Under the pieces are notes generated by a model, which had not been told where the DNA came from, did not search any database, and saw nothing but the letters and a program-made list of their open reading frames with translations. A DNA stretch of 64,000 bases from Neostapfia colusana (lineage: Eukaryota > Streptophyta > Magnoliopsida > Poales > Poaceae): positions 62,267,264 through 62,331,263 of the forward strand of contig JASWHV010000003.1 of NCBI GenBank assembly GCA_030760725.1. The letters are read 5' to 3'. Positions within the stretch are counted from its first letter, which is position 1. The number at the start of each line of letters is the position of its first letter. This document shows, piece after piece, positions 56,089 to 64,000 of the stretch. The translations under genes and the position numbers were made by a program.

Positions 56089-56256
56089 TGTTAGACACTG
56101 TGATTATGTGTGTGTCACAGGGGCATATTAGTCATTAGTGAGGGATTAGGGTTAGGGGTGATTTAGTCATTTCCCCTCACTTAATCCCTCTATATAATGG
56201 ACCCTGTACCCTCATGATGGATTCATCCCATTCAGTCCAGATTTATCCCTCTAATA
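56089..56256 (+). repeat. 3' LTR of Cop5
   Basis: 168 bp, same as the 5' LTR by eye, including the unusual TA end. Confidence 0.95.
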
Positions 56257-57633
56257 AAGAGGATTAGTGCCATATAGAGCAAAGTAGGGGGTGGAGGCAC
56301 GAATCGCCTTAGTGGGAAGACGATTAATCAGAAGTGTGGCAGTATGAAGAGCCTCCACCCAGTATCGGGCTGGAATAGATGCCTGGAACATCAGGGAGCG
56401 TATGACATCATTGATGGTGCGAATCATGCGCTCTGCCTTGCCGTTTTGAGGAGAGGTATACGGACAAGACATGCGTAGCTGTACCCCATGTGCGGAGAGA
56501 AAATTACGAAACGCGGAGTTATCAAACTCGCGTCCGTTATCGCACTGGACAGCTCGAATGGTGCTCCGAAACTGAGTAGAAATCCAAACGAAGAAGTGAG
56601 AAAGAGTAACGAAAGTCTCAGACTTCAATCGTAATGGAAAAGTCCAGGAAAAATGAGAAAAATCATCAATTATCACCAAATAATAATTAAAGCCCGATAT
56701 GCTGGAAATGGGAGATGTCCACAAATCACAATGTATAAGATCAAATGGGTGCTCAACATGAGTCACAGAGGTGGGAAAAGGGAGGCGAACATGGCGACCA
56801 AGCTGACAGGCATGACATAGAGAATCATGTGTACCCCTAGAACACGAGATAACTGAGCTATTGAACAGCTTCGACATAGCATTTGCACCAGGGTGGCCAA
56901 GCCGGCGATGCCGGATGGTGGATGAAGCTATCGTAGTCAAAGCAAATGGCGGTGATGCAACGGAAGTAGGAAGCCGAAGTGTGTATAGGGGCCCCGAGCT
57001 ATCACATCGGAAAAGAGGTCGCCGGGTGGAAAGATCCTTCACAGACAAACCAAAAGGATCAAATTCAATGGAAACATTGTTGACAGTGGTAAAACGGCGA
57101 ACAGAAAGTAAGTTTTGAATGATATCCGGAGCAACAAGAATGTTTTTAAGCTGGAAAGTACCCAGAAGACCGGAATCACCTACTGAGGTGACCGGAAGAA
57201 CGGACCCATTCCCAACAACGATAGATGAAGGAAAAGAGGGATTGGGAGGGTGGGTGGAAGAGAGTATACCGGGATTAGGAATGGTATGATATGATGCTCC
57301 GGAATCAACTACCCAGTCGGCACCTGGTGGAGTAAGGTGCATGGTGCTGAAGGAGGAAGCAAGCGACTGTCGATCCCACGTTGACGGTGGCTCCTGAAGA
57401 GGTGCCGATGGCTCCGAGTTCCCAACGGGGTAGTCAGTGCCTCCGTAGGTCGGGGCTGACTGTCCACCAGAAGAGTATCCAGGCCCACCATATGCCTGAG
57501 CTGGCGGAGCACCAGCACTGTGGGCTAGTCCACTGTAGCCCGGGTTGCCGCGAACGCCGGCTGGGGACGTGGTGGTCGTGGAGGCTGAGAACCCGGGGAC
57601 GGTCCAGGCCACATGTAGATCTGGCCAGTCCAC
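56257..57633 (-). pseudogene. Cop4 pol, 5' part (protease, integrase)
   Basis: A 460-codon frame on the minus strand: a Gly/Ala/Tyr-rich stretch, protease WVVDSGASYHTIPN, pre-integrase RHRRLGHPGANAMSKL, and the integrase core with HCDLWTSP, IIDDFSHFSWTFP, QCDNGREFDNS and QNGKAERMIRT, ending at FALYGTNPLY where Cop5 inserted. It continues at 51040. No stops in this part. Confidence 0.9.
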
Positions 57634-58026
57634 GGGTTGTAGGGTGTGGGCCAGGGTGCGCCTCCCTGGCCGGTACCACCACTACCACCAGTAGTCGAAG
57701 CCGTGGGGTTGCTGCCTGCACTGCTGCCACCACGGCCGCCGTTCTTTCCTCGACGACGACGGTTTCCACCTCCTGTACAGGTAGGAGTAGAAGGTGGTCG
57801 TGACGATGGTCCACCAGCAGCTGGTAAGGGTGGACGGGGCGACTGCCCGGAGCCATAGAAGGCTGTGGCAGGTCCGGAGCCAGTAGAGCCTCCTGTAGTG
57901 ATCTCCTCAAGTTTAAGATCAGACCATACCTTCTCGAAGGTAGGTAGTGGCTCCAATCGGAGTAGCCACGTCCGTAGGTGACAATAGCGCTCATTCAGGC
58001 CCTGAAGGACCCGAAGAACAAGAGCG
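57525..58026 (-). pseudogene. Cop4 gag, C-terminal part
   Basis: The minus strand reads ALVLRVLQGLNERYCHLRTW and FEKVWSDLKLEEIT, the end of a UBN2-type copia gag domain, then a Gly/Pro/Ser-rich basic tail (GGGNRRRRGKNGGRGG) without a zinc knuckle. A frameshift near 57570-57610 separates it from the protease frame. The N-terminal half is missing because of the junction with Cop6 at about 58026. Confidence 0.8.
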
Positions 58027-60835
58027 TACAATGCGTTTGACTACGGCAAAGTGATCCTCCTTGGGCTCCTCCAGAAACCGATTCACGTACCCGACCGAGT
58101 AGGCAAGATCGGGACGTGTGTTCACCAAGTATCGCAGCCCTCCAACCAAGCTCCTATAGTCTGTTGCATGCACCAACGGGCTATCACTTGTCTTGTAAAG
58201 CTTGAGGCCTTGCTCCAAGGGGAATGTACAGGGATTGCATCCTTCTAGGCCAGCTTTAGTGACAAGTTTGGAAGCGTAGGCCGTCTGCCCAACGCTTATC
58301 CCTGCATCAGTTTGCCGCACCTCTAGACCAAGATAATATGATAAGAGACCCAAGTCGCTCATCTTGAACCTCTTCATCATCTCCCCCTTGAACTTCTTGA
58401 GGACGCCTCCACCTGTGATCACAAGATCGTCGACGTACACGCCAATGATGAGCTTCTCATCTTTAGCTCCACGAAAATAGATCCCGTGATCGCTCGTACT
58501 CTTCTGGAAACCAAGCGATAGCAAGCTATCGTTGAGCTTGGCATTCCAGGCCCTGGGGCCTGACGAAGTCCATATAAAGCTTTCTTGAGCCGATACACCT
58601 TGTGTTCGGCTCCGTCGATGATGAAGCCAGCGGGTTGGGAGACGTACACCTCCTCCATCAAGTCGCCGTTCAGGAAGGCGCTCTTCACGTCCATGTGGTG
58701 TACCTCCCACCCCTTGTGTGCAGCAACTACAAGGAGCAAGCAAACAGATTCGAGACGAGCTACAGGAGCAAATACCTCGTCAAAATTTATTCCTTGCCGT
58801 TGGACATAGCCTTTTGCCACCAATCGAGCCTTGTGCTTCACCACCTCCCCATGCTCGTCCTTCTTCACCTTAAACACCCATTTGAGGCCAATGGGCTTGT
58901 GTCCTGCAGGAAGATCAACAAGTTGCCAAGTCTTGTTTTCTTCTATGGACTCCATCTCCTCGAGCATGGCCCGTCTCCAACCAGGTGTTCCTCAGCATCG
59001 GCGAAGGACGTGGGCTCCTCCGCGGTGGTGAACATAAGCTCCCCCTCCTCCAAGCTTGGTGGGCGCTCAGCCCGACCAGGAGGGGTGAGGGTTCCGAGTA
59101 TGTTGCGCATCGTGCGGAACCGTAGTTTCACGCCGTCGTCGTAGTAGGCGTCGACAACATTGCTGCCGGGGTCCGACAGCGGTGAGGCGAAGCAGATGGG
59201 CCGTGGAGGATTCCGGGGCGTGACGAAGGTGCTGGAATCTTCAAGTCCGGAACCCCCCACTGCTGCTGACCCCCGTGCAGGACTGTCCCAGCCCTGATTT
59301 GCGCCGGACAGCCCCTGCAGGGGCCCTTGGGGCGACGCTGCAGGTGCTGGACTCTCTCCAGCAGGTCTGGAGGCTGGCGCAGGAACTCCTAGGGTTTGTA
59401 CAGACCCTTCTGTGCCCCTCCTGGGCACTGCAGGGGTCCTGTTTGGCCCCTCCGGACCCTGCAGCACCTCTCCGGGTGCTGAAACAGCAGGTCCAGAAGG
59501 TGGTGTAGTCCTCTTCTCCTGCTCCTTCTCCCCAGTCCCACTTGGCCGCCTCGTCGAATATCACATCACGTGATACGTGTCTACGCCCATCAGCCAGATT
59601 ATACATCCGATAGCCCTTCGTCCCTGCAGCATAGCCAAGAAAAATCATCGGAGTACTCCGGTCTTCCAACTTTTTCAGGTGGGGGCGCGTGTTCTTAACA
59701 TGCCCCACACACCCAAAAGTTCGGAAATAATTGACGGCCAGTCGCTCTCCATGCCAAGCTTCATATGGCGTCCAAGCTTCATATGGCGTCTTCCCGTCGA
59801 GGCTGCGGGTAGGGGATCGATTCAAGATATAGACAGTTGTGATAACTGCCTCACCCCAAAATATCCCGGGCAATACCCTTCGCCTTCAACATGCTCCTCG
59901 CCATGCCGACCATCGTATGGTTGCGCCGCTCCACAACCCCGTTTTGCTGTGGCGTATACGGGGCTGTGAGCTGACGTTGTACTCCGTGCTGAGCGCAGTA
60001 CTCGCCGAACTCCTGTGAGGTGAACTCCCCTCCGCGATCAGTACGGAGTAGCTTCAGCCTCCTCCCAGACTCTAATTCAGTTGTCGCCTTGAATTGCTGA
60101 ATTAAGTCGGGCGCCTTGTCCTTGGTTGCTAGAAGATAGAGCCACATATAGTGGCTCATGTCATCCACTAGCAACAAGAACATCTTCTTGCCGCCTGGAG
60201 TCGTCGGCGTGATAGGCCCACAGATGTCGCCATGGACAAGGTCGAGTGCGCCCTTCGCGTGCCGCCGAGCTTGCTTGGGGAAGCTGGAGCGCTCTGCTTC
60301 CCGACCAAGCAAGCTTCGCACAATGGATCGACATGATCAATTTGCGGAAGCCCGAGCACCATCTCCTCTCGTGCCAACTTCCGAAGCGTCTGGAAGCCGA
60401 CGTGTCCATAGCGTTCGTGCCAACGCCACGCAACATCATCATGCCTCGCAGTTAGGCAAACCGGACGTGTGATGTTGAGCCTGACGGAGTACAGCTTGCT
60501 GTCGTCACGCTGAACTCGTGTGAGGAGACGCTGCTGCTCATCTCGTATGTGCATCACTCCTCCTTGCACCGTGATGCTGTAGCCATCCTCATCCAGCTGG
60601 TCGACGCTGATGAGGTTGGTGGTGAGGCGTGGGATGAGGTAGACGTCGGTGAGCCTCCTGTGCTCACCCGTCTTGGCGGCGAATAGGACCGTACCCTTCC
60701 CCTGGATACGCACGACGGAATTATCGCTGAACTTGATGGTTTCGACGACGTTTTCGTCGAGCTCAAAGAAGACGGCGCGTGAACCCGTCATGTGGTTGGT
60801 CGCGCCCGTGTCGAGGTACTAACGAGTGTCGTCAA
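58027..60835 (-). pseudogene. Cop6 pol (protease to RNase H start)
   Basis: The protease YLDTGATNHMTGSR is at about 60815-60775, after a TGG-to-TAG stop. Pre-integrase WRWHERYGHVGFQTL, CEACLVGK. A frameshift near 60300 precedes the integrase with HGDICGP, RTDRGGEF and QQNGVVERRN. Another shift is near 59860. An in-frame 15-bp duplication gives TPYEAWTPYEAWHGE (about 59762-59795). RT from 58967 has [15 protein letters not shown] and [14 protein letters not shown], a one-base shift near 58560, then [14 protein letters not shown] and LLSYYLGLEV. It ends in KRIVR at the junction. Confidence 0.87.
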
Positions 60836-61852
60836 AGTCATCATCGTTGCTGCGGTGAGCGAAGACACGTCCCTCCACTATCTCTAGTGGGCGCATAGGA
60901 CGTTCCTGTACAGGCTCCTCCTGTACCGAGGCCACCCTTGTCAAGGCGCCCTCCTCCTCCGCCTTTGCCACAAAAGCCTGCTGCTGCGGCTCCTCCTTAG
61001 GCTTCGACTGACACTCCCTGGCCCAGTGGCCCTTCTTCCCGCACTTCCTGCACTGGTCCCACGGAATATCCTTCCCGGAACCTCCCTTCTTGCCTCCGTT
61101 CTTCTTGGGCGGGCCCTTTCAGCCGCTCCTCTTAGAAGAACCTGCGGACTGGGTAGACTGCTCCTCCTTTCGTTGTGCCTCCCACTCCTCCCGAGTGAGG
61201 TGCAGCTGGCCGTTGTGTACTCCTCCCTTCCGCTGCGTCGAGTCGAAGGCGTTCTCAGCCGCGCTGAGACGCCCCGTCACCTCCGACAAGGTGAGGGTCG
61301 ACACGTCCAGCAGTGTCGTGATCGCCACCACGATCTGTTGGAAGCGTTCTGGAACGCTTCGCAGGAGCTTCTCCACGGCCCTCTCTTCTCCTATCTCCTC
61401 CCCTAGCGAGGCAAGCCGTGATAGCATGCCGCTCAGGCGGAGGGAGAAGTCCTCCACGCTTTTGCCATCCTTGAAGACAGTGTCTTCGAACTCCTTCCGG
61501 AGTTGTTGTGTTGTTGTCTTCCTCACGTGGTCGGCCCCGACCCGCATGATGGCGATCGTGTCCCATGCCTCCTTCGTCGTCCTCTTTTCTTCTATCGTCG
61601 TGATCATCTCCGGCGGGACAGCGCTGACCAAGATGTCAAGCGCCATCATGTCTTCCTGCTCACTCATGTTCCCCTCCTCCACGGCCTTCCAAAGCAGTCG
61701 TGCCTTCAGCTTGATCTTCATCATGACAGCCCACTCCACGTAGTTGGTCTTGGTGAGATGGGGAACCCCGTCCCGGTGTTCACCTCACGAGCTGCCGGTG
61801 AGGGTGTGCCATGGCTGATGGCGCTGTCGCTGCTTGTAGGTGTAGACGACAT
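60836..61852 (-). pseudogene. Cop6 gag
   Basis: ATG at 61852 (MSSTPTSSDSAISHG), a one-base loss near 61760, then EWAVMMKIKLKARLLWKAV, ALDILVSAVPPEMITT and LASLGEEIGEERAVEK. A TGA at 61121-61119 stands where Cop7 has CGA. The zinc knuckle CRKCGKKGHWARECQ follows, then the protease boundary. Capsid type is UBN2-like. Confidence 0.85.
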
Positions 61853-61870
61853 CTTGCAGAATTCAGCCTA

Positions 61871-62562
61871 TGGGCTGATCTGCCCCTGGCCCAGGCCGGC
61901 CCCTCCCTGGCCCAGGGCGGCCAGAACTGGGCCAAGTGGGCTGGTCAGCCCTGGCCCAGGCCGGGGCCCCTTTCTAGAAGGTTTTTGAGTTTAATCTTCT
62001 TAGAGATAGATTAAAAGATCCTTTGTAACAGATTAGGACTCTTGTAAGGGGGGGGCTATATATACAAGCCAAAAACACCCCAAATTGTGAGAGAGATCAA
62101 TACAGAAAATTTTCCTCCACTTTTCTAACCCTAGCCGCCTCTCTCCCTCCTGCCCTAGCCGCCGGCCTAGCCTCTGCCCTAGCCGCCGCCCAGCTCCTGC
62201 CCTAGCCGCCGCCTCCCTCTGCAGCCCTAGCCGCCACCAGGGGCTAGAACCAGCCGCCGCCCCTGTTTCCACCTCTATTCTGCGTCTCTTCAACACCAGA
62301 ACAGATCCGGCGGGTCCTGATCTCCCCTGTTCTGTTCTGCTGGAACAGAACCTGGCGTGACTCTCTGTTCTGCTCTGTCCAGCGCAGGAGCAGAAGCTGA
62401 ATCAAGCCTGCGGCTGTTCTGTTTCCCTAAACAGTTGCTGTTATTCCTCTGTTGTTGGCTGAAGATTTTTCTGGTCTGTCTTCAGGGAAGACAGATTGAT
62501 CTGCTAGGGCAGATCAGCTTGTTCAGCAAGAACAGAGGTAGTTTCAGCGCCGGAATTGCAAC
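61871..62562 (+). repeat. 5' LTR of Cop7
   Basis: 692 bp. TATA box ctatatata at about 62056-62064, followed by a leader with 'ccctagccgcc' repeats. The right border is set by the primer-binding site; the left border by the end of Cop6 homology. The mate is outside the window. Confidence 0.75.
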
Positions 62563-62566
62563 ATTC

Positions 62567-62581
62567 GTGGTATCAAAGCCG
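62567..62581 (+). promoter_or_regulatory. Primer-binding site of Cop7
   Basis: TGGTATCAAAGCCGG, 4 nt after the LTR. It is a Met-tRNA-type site with A in place of G at position 9 of the usual TGGTATCAGAGC. Confidence 0.78.
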
Positions 62582-62609
62582 GTTTCAACCCTAGGCTGAA
62601 TTCTTCAAG

Positions 62610-64000
62610 ATGTCGTCTACACCTACAAGCAGCGGCAGCGCCATCAGCCATGGCACACCCTCACCAGCAGCTCGTGAGGTGAACACCGGGACAGGGTTCC
62701 CCGAGCTCACCAAGACCAACTACGCGGAGTGGGCTGTCATGATGAAGATCAAGCTGAAGGCGCGGTTGCTTTAGAAGGCCGTGGAGGAGGGGAACGTGAG
62801 CGAGCAGGAAGACATGATGGCGCTTGACATCTTGGTCAGCGCTGTCCCGCCGGAGATGATCACGACGATCAGAGAAAAGAGGACGGCGAAGGAGGCAGGG
62901 ACACGATCGCCATCATGCGGGTCGGGGCCGACCGCGTGAAGAAGACGACGGCGCAGCAACTCCGGAAGGAGTTTGAAGACGTTGTCTTCAAGGATGGCGA
63001 AAGCGTGGAGGACTTCTCCCTCCGCCTGAGCGGCATGCTATCACGGCTTGCGTCGCTAGGGGAGGAGATAGGAGAAGAGAGGGCCGTGGAGAAGCTCCTG
63101 CGAAGCGTTCCAGAACGCTTCCAACAGATCGTGGTGGCGATCACGACACTGCTGGACGTGTCGACCCTCACCTTGTCGGAGGTGACGGGGCGTCTCAGGG
63201 CGGCTGAGAACGCTTTCGACTCGACGCAGCGGAAGGGAGGAGTACACAATGGCCAGCTGTACCTCACTCGGGAGGAGTGGGAGGCACAGCGGAAGGAGGA
63301 GCGGTCTACCCAGTCCGCGGGTTCTTCTAAGAGGGGCGGCCGAAAGGGCCCGCCCAAGAAGAACGGAGGCAAGAAGGGAGGTTCCGGGAAGGATATTCCG
63401 CGGGACCAGTGCAGGAAGTGCGGGAAGAAGGGCCACTGGGCCAGGGAGTGTCGGTCGAAGCCTAAGGAGGAGCCGCAGCAGCAGGCTTTCGTGGCAAAGG
63501 CGGAGGAGGAGGGCGCCTTGTTTATGACAAGGGTGGCCTCAGTACAGGAGGAGCCTGTACAGGAACGTCCTATGCGCCCACTGGAGATAGTGGAGGGACG
63601 TGTCTTCGCTCACCGCAGCAACGACGATGACTTTGACGACACTCGTTGGTACCTCGACACGGGCGCGACCAACCACATGACGGGTTCGCGCGCCGTCTTC
63701 TCCAAGCTCGACGAAAACATCGTCGGAACCATCAAGTTTGGCGATAATTCCGTCGTGCGTATCCAGGGGAAGGGTACGGTTCTATTCGCCGCCAAGACGG
63801 GCGAGCACAGGAGGCTCACCGGCGTCTACCTCATCCCACGCCTCACCACCAACCTCATCAGCGTCGGCCAGCTGGATGAGGATGGCTACAGCATCACGGT
63901 GCAAGGAGGAGTGATGCACATACGGGATGAGCAGCAGCGTCTCCTCACACGAGTTCAGCGCGACGACAGCAAGCTGTACTCCATCAGGCTCAACATCACA
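62610..64000 (+). pseudogene. Cop7 gag and start of pol
   Basis: ATG at 62610 (MSSTPTSSGSAISHG), KTNYAEWAVMMKIKLKARL, then TAG at 62772-62774 where Cop6 has TGG, and a one-base deletion near 62897 (gcaggg for gcatggg). From ATG 62915 the frame is open for 362 codons to the window end: GEEIGEERAVEKLLRSVPER, EEWEAQRKEERS, zinc knuckle CRKCGKKGHWAREC (about 63415-63455), EGRVFAHRSNDDD, protease WYLDTGATNHMTGS (about 63645-63690) and TIKFGDNSVVRIQGKG. Catalytic DTG is intact, unlike in Cop3. Integrase and RT lie beyond. Confidence 0.87.

Larger units (their letters stand above)
51041..56256 (+). mobile_element. Cop5: young Ty1/copia element without a recognisable gag domain
   Basis: 168-bp LTRs (51041-51208, 56089-56256) look identical by eye. 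The perfect duplication aagag is at 51036-51040 and 56257-56261. LTRs start TGTTAGA and end TCTAATA (TA instead of the usual CA). The primer-binding site TGGTATCAGAGCC starts at 51209 with no gap, and the purine tract ctgcgggggg precedes the 3' LTR. It lies inside the integrase gene of Cop4, a relative. Pol is open except for one stop; the gag position holds a GC-rich Pro/Ala frame. Confidence 0.95.
46241..58026 (-). mobile_element. Cop4: Ty1/copia element (Ale/Retrofit-like), 5' end deleted
   Basis: It keeps a 168-bp 3' LTR (46241-46408), then pol and the end of gag, all on the minus strand. It is interrupted by NAC-TR (46452-48635) and Cop5 (51041-56256). At about 58026 gag joins the RNase H region of Cop6, so its 5' LTR and gag start are lost. 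LTR and pol resemble Cop5, so a relative later inserted into it. Confidence 0.88.
58027..61870 (-). mobile_element. Cop6: Ty1/copia element (Tork-like), 3' end deleted, 5' leader split by Cop7
   Basis: It contains gag and most of pol of a family distinct from Cop2/Cop3 but with similar RT and RNase H motifs. It is truncated at about 58026 within RNase H (KRIVR) by joining Cop4. Its leader is interrupted at 61870 ('cagccta'), where Cop7 starts; its 5' LTR should lie right of the window. Cop7 is a member of the same family. Confidence 0.85.
61871..64000 (+). mobile_element. Cop7: Ty1/copia element inserted in Cop6 (runs off the window)
   Basis: The LTR starts TGGGCTGATC at 61871, exactly where Cop6 stops matching its family (after cagccta), and ends GCAACA at 62562. 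Gag and pol match Cop6 closely but on the plus strand. The expected target duplication is gccta (61866-61870), to be found after its 3' LTR. Only the first 2.1 kb is in the window. Confidence 0.85.

Overview
The window is plant nuclear DNA and almost certainly from a grass (Poaceae). It is a dense pile of nested transposable elements of typical grass families: Ty1/copia, a Ty3/gypsy chromovirus with very long LTRs, a gypsy element that has kept gag but lost pol, and CACTA DNA transposons with subterminal repeats of the GACGACGG / CCGTCGTC type. No bacterial, organellar, rRNA, tRNA or CRISPR feature is visible. The only host-gene candidate is the 3' end of a spliced gene (31712-33114) resembling the plant DUF3615 family. 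Element labels used here (Cop1-7, Gyp1-2, sLTR-1/2, CACTA-A/B, NAC-TR) are local names.

Layout. 1-1020: one end of CACTA-A, inserted into Cop1, an old copia relic (1021-3812). Cop1 is cut by Cop2 (3813-9491), whose right LTR is followed by a second, truncated internal region (9492-10665). 11094-30873: CACTA-B, carrying decayed transposase genes on the minus strand, interrupted by a 4.2 kb solo LTR (sLTR-1, TSD taaac) and by Gyp1 (19659-30478, TSD cgctg, LTRs of 2.9 kb, C-terminal chromodomain). 30874-33266: unique-looking DNA with the DUF3615-like exons. 33267 onward: Gyp2 (minus). Its 5' LTR is split by sLTR-2 (TSD accgg), which itself holds Cop3 (40270-45997), and then by Cop4 (minus, from 46241). 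Cop4 contains two young insertions: NAC-TR (46452-48635, TSD gagac) and Cop5 (51041-56256, TSD aagag). At about 58026 Cop4 is joined by a deletion-type junction to Cop6 (minus), into which Cop7 (plus, running off the window) has inserted head to head.

Most polyprotein genes are decayed. Many stops look like C-to-T or G-to-A changes (CAG, TGG or CGA turned into TAG or TGA), as expected for methylated elements. Two insertions are young and unusual. NAC-TR has LTRs with about one mismatch in 178 bp, no gag or pol, an intronless NAC transcription-factor domain, and 11 tandem stem-loops whose stems co-vary. Cop5 has LTRs that look identical and a pol with one nonsense codon, but a GC-rich Pro/Ala-coding stretch of about 0.9 kb stands where its gag domain should be.

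These two elements, together with CACGTG-containing repeat arrays in the U3 of three LTR families, are the best candidates for new biology. LTR boundaries, primer-binding sites and target-site duplications were read directly. Family and lineage names are from recognition of protein motifs, without database search.
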